NCBI RefSeq assembly: GCF_013426915.1
Contig: NZ_AP023179.1
Span: 1,116,001-1,180,000 of the forward strand
From: Paraburkholderia sp. PGU19
Lineage (GTDB): Bacteria; Pseudomonadota; Gammaproteobacteria; Burkholderiales; Burkholderiaceae
Direction of reading: 5' to 3'
DNA: 64,000 nucleotides
The notes below the pieces were generated by a model. It was not told the DNA's origin and ran no database searches. It was given only the letters and a program-made list of their open reading frames with translations. Positions 56,681 through 64,000 of the stretch are shown piece by piece; positions within the stretch are counted from its first letter, which is position 1; each line of letters opens with the position of its first letter. The position numbers and the translations under genes were made by a program.

Positions 56681-56885
56681 CTCAAAGACTCTCAGTCTGG
56701 CCAATCGACAAAAAGAGCCGGACACGGTAGCGTCCGGCCGACAAGGGTTCTAGCTAAATGCGAGGGCCCTACACGCCGCTATCGCGTAAGCTACATCATG
56801 GAATTCAGCATCAACCCGGAATGAGGGCCGGGCAGGAGTACGGGTAAGCCTGCTCGTGACAGCGAGGCAATCTGGGTGACGCAGC

Positions 56886-57641
56886 ATGAAAAAAAGCATC
56901 ACAGCAGGGGTAATTGCGGCATTCGCACTGGCAGCGTGCGGAGGCGGCGACAACGGAGGCGCACCCGCCACGTCCCAGGTGCCCAGCACCGATGCGCAAG
57001 GCATCTACACGGGGACGGACTCCGTCGGCGGCAACGCGGTCACCGGCACGGTCCTCGACAACGGAAATCTCTACTTCATCTACACGAACGGCTCGAGTGT
57101 GCTGGGCGTCGTAAATGGAACGTCCAGCCCGGCGAATGGAAGGCTCGCGTCGGATGCGAAGAACTACCGCGTCAACAGCAGCACCGTGGACAGTGTGAGC
57201 GTGACGGGGTTTTAGCAGGCAAAGGCATCGCTCGTCACCACGATCGGGGGTAGCAAGACGACGGTGTTCTCAGGCTTCGGTACCTCGACGGTGTTCACGG
57301 GCAGCTACAGCTCGATCTATGATCAGGTGCCCGACCTGACCAGGTTCCAAGGTACGTACACAGGCGCGGCCGGTTCGGTCAAGACCGCCGACACGGTCAC
57401 GCTCACGATCAGCGGCAACAGCATTTCCGGGCAAGGCGTGAGCGGCTGCACGTTCGCCGGCAACTTCTCCGCCCACAACGGCAAGAACGTCTGGGACACG
57501 GCCGTCACGTTCGGCGGCGCTCCCTGCCTTTATCCGAATCAGCGTGTGTCGGGCATCATGGTCGTGAATGGCAACAGCATTCTCGCCGCCTTGCTGCTCA
57601 CCGATCAAAGCGACGCGTTCGTGATGGCTGTCAGCAAGTAA
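56886..57641 (+). pseudogene. Lipoprotein gene with in-frame amber stop
   Basis: One frame of 252 codons broken only by TAG at 57213-57215. The N-terminus is a lipoprotein signal (MKKSITAGVIAAFALAACGGGDNGG). The first half has YTGTDSVGGNAVTGTVLDNGNLYFIYTNGSSVLGVVNGTSSPANGRLAS. After the stop the frame continues in good protein sequence (FQGTYTGAAGSVKTADTVTLTISGNSISGQGVSGCTFAGNFSAHNGKNVWDTAVTFGGAPC). The two halves repeat a similar beta-rich unit. It belongs to a Gly/Thr-rich envelope family of unknown role; the 109-residue product may or may not be stable. Confidence 0.75.
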
Positions 57642-57671
57642 CGCCGATCCCGCGTCGCAGGACGCGTCTCG

Positions 57672-57887
57672 GTGAAAATCGGTCTAGACGATTGGCTGAA
57701 GCGCGAGTTTTACCCACCACCTGCGATCCGCACTGCGCGTCGATACATCGAAGCCGGCAAGATCTATCCGCCGCCGGTCAAAGTGGGCCACGCAGTCAGT
57801 CTGCGCGTGTGTGCGCACGTCCTCCATCTTTCTCCCATCCTCCCCGAATCACACGCCCATAAAAAAGGGCAGCCGAAGCTGCCCTGA
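57672..57887 (+). pseudogene. Truncated excisionase-like gene
   Basis: From GTG 57672: MKIGLDDWLKREFYPPPAIRTARRYIEAGKIYPPPVKVG, which has the winged-helix start of phage/island excisionases (LxxWxxxxFxPPPxxxTxRRYxxxGKIxPPPxKxGRxYxV). After Gly39 the reading loses similarity (HAVSLRVCAHVLHL) and ends in the terminator of the next gene. With the integrase remnant it marks a decayed element between tRNA-Arg and here. Confidence 0.6.
57861..57885 (-). terminator. Terminator of the phosphatase gene
   Basis: In the minus sense AGGGCAGC-TTCG-GCTGCCCT (57866-57885) followed by six T residues (57861-57866). Confidence 0.93.
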
Positions 57888-57984
57888 AGCGTTGCGCATC
57901 GAACGTGGATGAATGCGCGACTGTTGCTTGCCCGAACTGTGTCGATGACGGGCGACGGGCCCGCCTGCCTGCGTTGCTGCGTGC

Positions 57985-59562
57985 TTACTGGTTGATGTCG
58001 AGCGCGTTGGTCAGATCGCCCATCGCCTGGCCGCCGTTCGCGACGAGCGCGCTGTCACGCGCCGTCAGGCCCGGCAGGTTCGGCAGATTGAAGCGGTGCG
58101 TGATGAAGCGCAGGATCGACGTCGTGTCGTACTGCGTATGATCGACGAAACCCTTCTTCGCGTACGGCGACACGATGATCGCGGGAATCCGCGTACCCGG
58201 GCCCCAGCGGTCGCCCTTCGGCGGCGCGACGTGATCCCAGAAGCCGCCGTTCTCGTCGTACGTGATGACGACGACCATGTTGTTCCACTGCGGGCTCTTC
58301 TGCAGATGCGAGATCACATCCGCAATGTGCTGATCGCCCTGCGACACGTCCGTATAACCCGCGTGCTCGTTCAGGTTGCCTTGCGGCTTGTAGAACGCGA
58401 CTTGCGGCAGCGCGCCGGCGTCGATCGCCTTGATGAACTCCGAGCCGTTCAGTCCGCCGTCGAGCAGGTGCTTCGCGCGGTTGTCGGTGCCTGGCGCGAG
58501 GTCGGCGAAGTAGTTGAACGGCTGGTGGTGCGGCTGGAAGTTCGGCGAGCTGAGGTTCGCGCCGTAGATCACGTTCGCCGTGTTGTTCTGGACCGCCGAG
58601 ATCGCGTTGCCCCATGCGCCGCCGTACCACGCCCACGTCACGCCCGCATTGTTGAGCAGATCGCCGATGTGCTGGTTCGTCTGCGCCGGCAGCGTCGTCG
58701 CGGCCGTCGGATCGGCGAGATTCGCGTCGCCACCCGTAGCCGGCTTGTTGCCGCTCGGCTGGTACGGCGGCTGCATCGTGTTGATGGCGTAGAAGTCAGG
58801 CGTGAGGTTGCCCGAGTTGACGAAGGTCGGCACGTCGGTCAGCGCCGATGCCGCCGACGTCGACTTGAGCGTCAGCGACACGCCGTCCGGTTCGACCGCG
58901 GAGATCGACGTCTTCGCGACGCTCGTGTCGGCGTTCGCGTAGAACGGCGTACACGCGCAGACCAGCCACTGATGGTTCAGAAACGAGCCGCCGAACGCGC
59001 CCATGAAGAAATTGTCGGCCAGCGTGAATTGCTGCGCGAGCTTATAGAGCGGCAGCTTGTCGGCGTTCGGCGTGTAGTGGCCCATTACGAGACCGCCCGA
59101 ATCGGCCCACGCGGCGAACATGTCGTTCTTGCCGCCGTGGATCTGCATCTGGTTCTCGTAGAAGCGGTGATACAGGTCGCGCGTCGTCGCGCTGAGCGGC
59201 GCGTTGAAACCGGCCGGATCGTCGATGGCGAACGGCGAGTTCGGCAGATTGACCGTCATCGCCTGCGTGATGACGGGCGTCACGCCAGCAGCTGTAAGGC
59301 CTTTCCAGACGGGCGGCAGCGTGGCCAGCACGGAGCTGTCGCGGTCGAGCTGGCGTGCGCTCGCCGCCGTCACGTTCTGGAGGCCGTTGGCGCCCGGGAA
59401 GTTGCCATAGAGGTTGTCGAAGCTGCGGTTTTCCGCGTAGATGACCACGACGTTCTTCACGGAAGACAACGTCGGCTTCGAATTCGAATTGCCACCACAT
59501 GCGTACAGCCCGATCGCTGCGGCGATCGCGATAGGCGTCGCGCAGATCAGTTTCTTGTTCAT
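57985..59562 (-). CDS. Phosphoesterase, AcpA/phospholipase C family
   Basis: 525 residues. The signal is lipoprotein-like (CATPIAIAAAIGLYACGGNSNS). The phosphoesterase family core (PF04185 type) begins VKNVVVIYAENRSFDNLYGNFPGANGL, the nucleophile/metal region. Later motifs are TLADNFFMGAFGGSFLNHQWLVC, KPQGNLNEHAGYTDVSQGDQHIADVISHL and VVITYDENGGFWDHVAPPKGDRWGPGTRIPAIIVSPYAKKGFVDHTQYDTTSILRFITHRF. Likely an exported acid phosphatase (AcpA) rather than a true phospholipase; substrate unproven. A 215-nt region with an inverted repeat separates it from the divergent peroxidase. Confidence 0.85.
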   Translation of the reverse strand: MNKKLICATPIAIAAAIGLYACGGNSNSKPTLSSVKNVVVIYAENRSFDNLYGNFPGANGLQNVTAASARQLDRDSSVLATLPPVWKGLTAAGVTPVITQAMTVNLPNSPFAIDDPAGFNAPLSATTRDLYHRFYENQMQIHGGKNDMFAAWADSGGLVMGHYTPNADKLPLYKLAQQFTLADNFFMGAFGGSFLNHQWLVCACTPFYANADTSVAKTSISAVEPDGVSLTLKSTSAASALTDVPTFVNSGNLTPDFYAINTMQPPYQPSGNKPATGGDANLADPTAATTLPAQTNQHIGDLLNNAGVTWAWYGGAWGNAISAVQNNTANVIYGANLSSPNFQPHHQPFNYFADLAPGTDNRAKHLLDGGLNGSEFIKAIDAGALPQVAFYKPQGNLNEHAGYTDVSQGDQHIADVISHLQKSPQWNNMVVVITYDENGGFWDHVAPPKGDRWGPGTRIPAIIVSPYAKKGFVDHTQYDTTSILRFITHRFNLPNLPGLTARDSALVANGGQAMGDLTNALDINQ

Positions 59563-59695
59563 GATTTATCTCTCTCGCGTTGGGGACCGGCGGTGAATCC
59601 GCATCGGGATGACCGGCGGCGAGAGTGTCGCAAGGCTTTTTGACAGAACGATTAATTTCTTACATCAAGGTTCCGATTTGCTTGTGATTTTTAAT

Positions 59696-59727
59696 ATGTC
59701 GTCGGGTATATGTCATTTAGACGACAT
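59696..59727. promoter_or_regulatory. Inverted repeat in the acpA-like/peroxidase divergent region
   Basis: ATGTCGTC (59696-59703) and GACGACAT (59720-59727) are a perfect 8-bp inverted repeat with a 16-nt spacer, 50 nt before the peroxidase gene. This is a possible regulator site; the regulator is unknown. Confidence 0.4.
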
Positions 59728-59778
59728 GTCGGTGAAATAACCTCGCGCAGTCAATCAACACGAGCAGGTAAGAAAGAT

Positions 59779-61176
59779 ATGTGGCGCGATGTGGCGGGGC
59801 TTCAGACAAGACGGGCGTGGCGCGCGGGATGGCTCGGCGCGCTGGGTGTTTCGGTTTCGATGATGCTGGCGGCTTGCGATGCCGGCAGCGCGCAGAGCGA
59901 TGCCGCTCACGCGGCGGCAGCAGCACAACAGTCAATGAGCGGCGCGCAGATGCAAAAAGTGTCTGCCGATGGCGTAGCCGCGATGCCCGCTGGCGGTCAG
60001 ACGCGTGCCCAGGTGTACGAGTCCGTCAAGAGGATGACGGCCGTCGGCAAGCAGCTTTTCTTCGATCCGTCGCTGTCGGGCTCGGGCAAGCTCGCCTGCG
60101 CGTCGTGCCACAGCCCGCAGCACGCCTTCGGACCGCCGAACGCGCTCTCCGTGCAGCTGGGCGGCCAGGACATGCGCCAGCAGGGCATGCGCGCCGCGCC
60201 CGACATCAAGTATCTGCAGAAGGTGCCGTCCTTCACCGAGCACTATCACGATTCGGACGACGAGGGCGACGAAAGTGTCGACGCAGGTCCGACGGGCGGC
60301 CTGATGTGGGACGGCCGCGTGAACAGCGCGCACGATCAGGCGCGCATGCCGCTGACGTCGTCGTTCGAGATGGGCGGCACGCCGCAGAAAGTGGCGGCGG
60401 CCGTGAAGGCCGCGCCGTACGCGAACCAGTTCCGCGACGCGTTCGGCGAGCACGTGTTCGATAGCGACGACGCGACGTTCAAGGCCGTGCTGCGAGCGCT
60501 CGAAGTGTTCGAGGAGACGCCGGAACTGTTCTATCCGTACACGAGCAAGTACGACGCGTTTCTCGCCGGCAAGGCGCAACTGACGAAGGCCGAGCTGCAC
60601 GGCCTGCAGCTCTTCAACGACGAGACCAAGGGCAACTGCGCGAGCTGCCACATCAGCCAGCGCGCTCTCGACGGTTCTGCGCCCGCGTTCTCTGACTTCG
60701 GTCTGATCGCGCTCGGCGTGCCGCGCAATCGCACGTTGGCCGTGAACCACGATCCGCATTTCTACGATCTGGGCGCGTGCGGTCCGGAACGGACCGATCT
60801 GAAAGGGCAAGACGAGTATTGCGGTATTTTCCGTACGCCGACGCTGCGCAACGTCGCGCTGCGCAAGACGTTCTTCCACAACGGGATTTATCACTCGCTC
60901 GAAGAGGTGGTCCGCTTCTATGCCGAACGCGATACGAATCCGGATAAGTTCTATCCGGTCGTAAAGGGGAAAGTGCAGAAGTTCGACGATTTGCCGAAGA
61001 AGTATTGGGCGAATCTGAATACCGATCCGCCGTTCGATCGCAAACCCGGCGACAAACCGGCGCTGGATGAATCAGAGATCAAGGATGTGGTTGCATTCCT
61101 TAAGACACTGACGGACGGATATCAGCCGGAAGCGCCTCAGCAACATGCTGACGCTCACGTCGTCAGCAGCAAATAA
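59779..61176 (+). CDS. Di-heme cytochrome c peroxidase family lipoprotein
   Basis: 465 residues. The signal ends SMMLAACDAGS, with lipobox LAAC. Two c-heme sites are seen: LACASCHSPQHAFGPP at about residue 110 and GNCASCHISQRALDG at about 292. Other family motifs: LFFDPSLSGSGKLAC, GGLMWDGRVNSAHDQARMPL, and FRTPTLRNVALRKTFFHNGIYHSLEEVVRFYAERD with the distal Met/His-type ligand region. It belongs to the CCP/MauG group, which reduces peroxide or oxidises protein substrates in the periplasm. ATG 59779 is used. Confidence 0.9.
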   Translation: MWRDVAGLQTRRAWRAGWLGALGVSVSMMLAACDAGSAQSDAAHAAAAAQQSMSGAQMQKVSADGVAAMPAGGQTRAQVYESVKRMTAVGKQLFFDPSLSGSGKLACASCHSPQHAFGPPNALSVQLGGQDMRQQGMRAAPDIKYLQKVPSFTEHYHDSDDEGDESVDAGPTGGLMWDGRVNSAHDQARMPLTSSFEMGGTPQKVAAAVKAAPYANQFRDAFGEHVFDSDDATFKAVLRALEVFEETPELFYPYTSKYDAFLAGKAQLTKAELHGLQLFNDETKGNCASCHISQRALDGSAPAFSDFGLIALGVPRNRTLAVNHDPHFYDLGACGPERTDLKGQDEYCGIFRTPTLRNVALRKTFFHNGIYHSLEEVVRFYAERDTNPDKFYPVVKGKVQKFDDLPKKYWANLNTDPPFDRKPGDKPALDESEIKDVVAFLKTLTDGYQPEAPQQHADAHVVSSK

Positions 61177-61385
61177 CAGCCGGCAATCAACAGCAGGAAC
61201 GACGCGAGCAGGCACACAAGGCCCGCTCGCGTCAGCGCGCACGGCCACCGGCTGCGGCGCAGGCCGTGGATACGTACGATGGTCGGCATCGGCGCGGGAT
61301 CGACACGCATGACGATCATGCCCAGAACGACGCAGGTCAGCGTCAGCATCGCGGCGAAAAACTGGAGAGCAAACGAGAGGTCCAT
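61155..61385 (-). CDS. Small two-helix membrane protein
   Basis: 76 residues from ATG 61385: MDLSFALQFFAAMLTLTCVVLGMIVMRVDPAPMPTIVRIHGLRRSRWPCALTRAGLVCLLASFLLLIAGCYLLLTT. Two helices joined by a basic loop. It is convergent with and overlaps the end of the peroxidase gene by 22 nt. No strong ribosome site and no family recognised, so moderate confidence. Confidence 0.5.
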   Translation of the reverse strand: MDLSFALQFFAAMLTLTCVVLGMIVMRVDPAPMPTIVRIHGLRRSRWPCALTRAGLVCLLASFLLLIAGCYLLLTT

Positions 61386-61656
61386 GAGCAAGAGTCGCAA
61401 CGCGCAAAGCGTTTGAAGCGTGGTTGAATTTGATTCGACTCATGTTATGGATCGCGTGCCTGAGAGCCTATGGGACGTGTCCTAAAATTCTCCTGAACGA
61501 GCCTCCGGTGGGCCTAAGGCCCGGTGGCGTTATCTCAAATATGGTGGCCTCGCGAGCTGTGCATGTAGGCGGCGTGCTATGCTTTTGAGGTCCAGATCGC
61601 GGGCCTCAACACGGCCGCGCCACGCTTGCCCGAACCCGACTTCTGCGGAGAACTTC

Positions 61657-62046
61657 ATGTCGATGCGAACCCGAGCCGCGTTTCAACTCACAGTGGGCGG
61701 GCTGTTGCTCGCTGGCGCAATCGGTGCGCATGCCACCAATCTCAACTTCCTGAACGACACGCCGATCGCGTACATGAAGCAGGCCGACAACGATTCGCTC
61801 AGAAAGGCCGCGTTCGAGGCGCTCGACAAGAAGCAGGACGGCGAGTCGTCTACCTGGAACAACGAGGGCCTGCGCAATAGCACGAGGATCGAGGCGCAAC
61901 TGACGCCTGATGCCACGTCGAAATCGGGCGACCGGACATGCCGTCAGATGCACGTCGTGTTGAGCGCCAAAGGCCAGTCGATGAATCTGAACCCGCAGTT
62001 CTGCCGTCAGGGCACGGGCAACTGGGTGATGCAGAAGAAGAATTGA
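61657..62046 (+). CDS. Secreted RT0821/Lpp0805-like surface protein
   Basis: 129 residues. The signal peptide ends GAIGAHA. The mature sequence NLNFLNDTPIAYMKQADNDSLRKAAFEALDKKQDGESSTWNNEGLRNSTRIEAQLTPDATSKSGDRTCRQMHVVLSAKGQSMNLNPQFCRQGTGNWVMQKKN has the W-x-NE-x-G and C-R pattern of the RT0821/Lpp0805 surface family, with two Cys that may pair. The role is unknown. The stop overlaps the NUDIX start by 4 nt. Confidence 0.75.
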   Translation: MSMRTRAAFQLTVGGLLLAGAIGAHATNLNFLNDTPIAYMKQADNDSLRKAAFEALDKKQDGESSTWNNEGLRNSTRIEAQLTPDATSKSGDRTCRQMHVVLSAKGQSMNLNPQFCRQGTGNWVMQKKN

Positions 62047-62501
62047 GCGCACGCACGATCTCTTGCGGCGTCGTGTTGCTCGACCCGGATGGGCGGGTGC
62101 TGCTCGCGCACGCGACGGAAACCAGCCACTGGGATATTCCCAAAGGGCAGGGCGAGGAAGGCGAAGCGCCACATGTGACGGCGCTGCGCGAGATGGAAGA
62201 GGAAACGGGTATCGCCGTGGACGCGGCGCGGCTGAAAGACCTTGGCCTGTTCGTGTATCGGCGGGACAAGGATCTGCATCTGTTCGCCGCGCGCGCCCTG
62301 GCGGGCGAGCTCGATCTCACGCGCTGCACGTGCACGTCGATGTTTCCGCGCCGCTCCGACGGCACGATGATTCCCGAGATGGATGCATTCCGCTGGGCCG
62401 CGCCCGATGAAGTCGAGCATTACGCGAGCCGCAGCCTCACGCGGCTCTTTCAGACCACGCTCTCACTCGCCGACCTGCACCGCGCGCTGGACGCGGCGTA
62501 G
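62043..62501 (+). CDS. NUDIX hydrolase
   Basis: 152 residues from TTG 62043, within the stop of the gene before (TTGA overlap). The NUDIX box is complete: GQGEEGEAPHVTALREMEEETGI fits Gx5Ex7REUxEExGU. N-terminus SARTISCGVVLLDPDGRVLLAHATETSHWDIPKG. It hydrolyses a nucleoside-diphosphate-linked compound; the substrate is not predictable. A purine-rich AGAAGAAGAA precedes the TTG. Confidence 0.88.
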   Translation: MSARTISCGVVLLDPDGRVLLAHATETSHWDIPKGQGEEGEAPHVTALREMEEETGIAVDAARLKDLGLFVYRRDKDLHLFAARALAGELDLTRCTCTSMFPRRSDGTMIPEMDAFRWAAPDEVEHYASRSLTRLFQTTLSLADLHRALDAA

Positions 62502-62520
62502 CGCAGGCTTTCCAATCGAT

Positions 62521-63435
62521 TCAATCGAGCGCCTTGTCGTTCGGATGCGCGAACATCGTGCGCATTTCCGCCGACAGCGGGTAGTTCAGGTTGATGCCAT
62601 GCGGGGGAATCGGCTGCGTGAACCAGACGTTGTAGAGGCGCTCTGCCTCGCCTGACGTCTGCATCTTCGAGATCACCCGGTTCACCAGTTCGCGGAACGG
62701 CGCGTCACCCTTGCGGAACATGCACGCATAGGTCTCATAGCCGAGCGGCGTGCCCGTCACAATGAAGTCGTCGGGGCGCGGGTCGGTGGCGCGAAAACCG
62801 TACAGAATCGGTTCGTCCATCACGAACGCGACTGCGCGGTCCGCCTTCACGGCTGCGAATGCGTCGGAGTGGTCCTTCGCGCTCGCAATACGCATATTCA
62901 ACTGCTTCTCGCTGTTCAACTGCCGCACGAGCCGTTCGTCCGACGTGCCCGCCGTCGTGACGACGGGCTTGCCGGCGAGGTCCGCGAAGTCGTTGATGCC
63001 GGCGTTCTTGCGCGCGATCATCCGCACCGCGTACTGGAAAAAGCTATTCGAAAACGCGGCGACATTTTCGCGCTCGCGCGTATGGGTGGTCGAGCCGCAT
63101 TCCAGATCGATCTGGTTGTTGACCAGCATCAGGAAGCGGTTCGCCGAGGTGATCGTGACTTCGCGCACCTTGAGGTTCGGCATCGCGAGCGTCTTCCGGA
63201 TTTCTTCGACGATGGCGAGCGCGATCGATTGCGAGTAGCCGACCGTCTGGTCGCCGTTTGAATAGGAAAAGGGGATCGACGCTTCGCGCACGCCCAGCGT
63301 GATTACACCGTCGTCGTGAACCTTCTTGAGCGTGCCCGTCAGCTCTTCGGCATGCGCGGGCGCCGTCAGCGACATGAGCGATGCCAGCGTCACGGCCGCG
63401 ATCGCCACCAGCTTGTATTTGATTGCAACCTTCAT
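62521..63435 (-). CDS. Amino-acid ABC transporter periplasmic binding protein, GltI-like
   Basis: 304 residues. The signal is VAIAAVTLASLMSLTAPAHA. SBP family 3 motifs: GTLKKVHDDGVITLGVREASIPFSYSNGDQTVGYSQSIALAIVEEI, NQIDLECGSTTHTRERENVAAFSNSFF, TTAGTSDERLVRQLN and VMDEPILYG. Similar to glutamate/aspartate-binding GltI. The permease and ATPase genes are not within the window on either side, so it may be an orphan binding protein. GGGGGAA precedes ATG 63435. Confidence 0.9.
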   Translation of the reverse strand: MKVAIKYKLVAIAAVTLASLMSLTAPAHAEELTGTLKKVHDDGVITLGVREASIPFSYSNGDQTVGYSQSIALAIVEEIRKTLAMPNLKVREVTITSANRFLMLVNNQIDLECGSTTHTRERENVAAFSNSFFQYAVRMIARKNAGINDFADLAGKPVVTTAGTSDERLVRQLNSEKQLNMRIASAKDHSDAFAAVKADRAVAFVMDEPILYGFRATDPRPDDFIVTGTPLGYETYACMFRKGDAPFRELVNRVISKMQTSGEAERLYNVWFTQPIPPHGINLNYPLSAEMRTMFAHPNDKALD

Positions 63436-63567
63436 CGTTCCCCCTGAGCCGGCAGCAATCACTCCGGCCGCATCGTCCTGCTGTCGCCTGGCGATGTCCG
63501 TCGCGGGACACGGCGGCATGCGCGCCGAATGCGCCGCATGCCGCGGTGACGCAACCAGACAATCAGC

Positions 63568-64000
63568 TTACGCCGGCTTTCCCCAACTGTCGCGCAGACT
63601 GACGATCCGGTTGAATACGGGTTTGCCCGGTTTCGTGTCATAGCGGTCAGCGACGAAGTAGCCGTGACGCTCGAACTGATAGCGCGCTTCGGGCTCGACC
63701 TCGCCCAGGCCAGGCTCGACGTAGGCGTGCATGATGCGCTTCGAATCCGGATTGAGCGCCTCGAGGAAATCGCGACCGCCCGCGTCGGGCTGTGCTTCCT
63801 TGAAGAGGCGGTCGTAGACGCGCACTTCGACGGGCACCGCCTGGGTCGCGCTGATCCAATGGATCGTGCCCTTCACCTTGTAGTTGTTCGCGCCTTCCGT
63901 GCCGGAACGGCTGTCTTCGAAGTAGTTGCAGTGGACAGCCGTGACCTTGCCGTTCTCGTCCTTGTCGAAGCCCGTGCATTCCACGACGTAGCCGTACTTC
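63568..64000 (-). CDS. glnS: Glutaminyl-tRNA synthetase, C-terminal part, cut by window edge
   Basis: The last about 143 residues: KYGYVVECTGFDKDENGKVTAVHCNYFEDSRSGTEGANNYKVKGTIHWISATQAVPVEVRVYDRLFKEAQPDAGGRDFLEALNPDSKRIMHAYVEPGLGEVEPEARYQFERHGYFVADRYDTKPGKPVFNRIVSLRDSWGKPA. This is the beta-barrel anticodon-binding domain of GlnRS (KGTIHWxxA, QFERxGYFxxD). The catalytic half is outside the window. Confidence 0.95.
   Translation of the reverse strand, partial: KYGYVVECTGFDKDENGKVTAVHCNYFEDSRSGTEGANNYKVKGTIHWISATQAVPVEVRVYDRLFKEAQPDAGGRDFLEALNPDSKRIMHAYVEPGLGEVEPEARYQFERHGYFVADRYDTKPGKPVFNRIVSLRDSWGKPA

Noticed and set aside
57640..57985. Second tRNA-Arg 3' end as far attachment site
   Set aside because: No stretch matching the T-arm and acceptor end was seen by eye.
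59563..59700. Pho box upstream of the AcpA-like phosphatase
   Set aside because: Only one CTGTCA half-site with no partner at 11-nt period was found.

Overview
The window is GC-rich and reads as chromosomal DNA of a Burkholderia-group betaproteobacterium, most likely Paraburkholderia or a close relative. This is inferred from whole-protein resemblance and from gene clusters typical of the group: carA-carB-greA, rlmE-ftsH-folP-glmM, pstSCAB-phoU-phoB-phoR, and dnaQ-rnhA-methyltransferase-gloB-mltD. No database search was possible, so species is not assigned.

Layout. 0-7 kb: the start of an ABC exporter, a GT4 glycosyltransferase, two small-operon membrane proteins, and a three-gene minus-strand operon (GT2 glycosyltransferase, GtrA flippase-like protein, large membrane glycosyltransferase-like protein). 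7-14 kb: tRNA-Val, dnaQ, rnhA, a YafS-like methyltransferase, gloB, mltD and an MFS transporter. 14-26 kb: carA, carB, greA, a DUF4149 protein, yhbY, rlmE, ftsH, folP and glmM. 26-44 kb is a phosphate block. It holds pstSCAB-phoU-phoB-phoR behind a clear double Pho box, a trimeric autotransporter adhesin, ppk1 and ppx (divergent, with a Pho box facing ppk1), olsB (ornithine lipid synthesis, with a weaker Pho-like box) and sixA. 44-47 kb: tRNA-Pro, three very small membrane proteins or lipoproteins, a MATE transporter and a DUF2288 protein.

The accessory part runs from 47.5 to 58 kb. A likely small RNA ends in a strong terminator, and a group IIC intron lies directly behind its U-tract. The intron's reverse transcriptase gene is split by a 2.94-kb element carrying a large serine recombinase and three small genes, with an apparent 3-bp repeat at its ends. 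After the intron come a lipoprotein, an NlpD-like LysM/LytM protein, an aldose epimerase-like protein, a 28-residue membrane protein with a strong ribosome site, and uppP. A tRNA-Arg follows, then the decayed remains of an integrative element (integrase start, lipoprotein with an in-frame stop, excisionase start). 58-64 kb: an AcpA-type phosphatase, a di-heme peroxidase, small envelope proteins, a NUDIX hydrolase, a GltI-like binding protein and the 3' end of glnS.

The least explained structure is a pair of about 670-bp near-perfect palindromes at 33.24-33.91 kb and 41.77-42.43 kb. Both have the same internal plan and an 83-nt central loop, and both sit exactly between convergent genes (phoR/adhesin and ppx/olsB). 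They encode no convincing protein and are the best candidate here for an undescribed element family.
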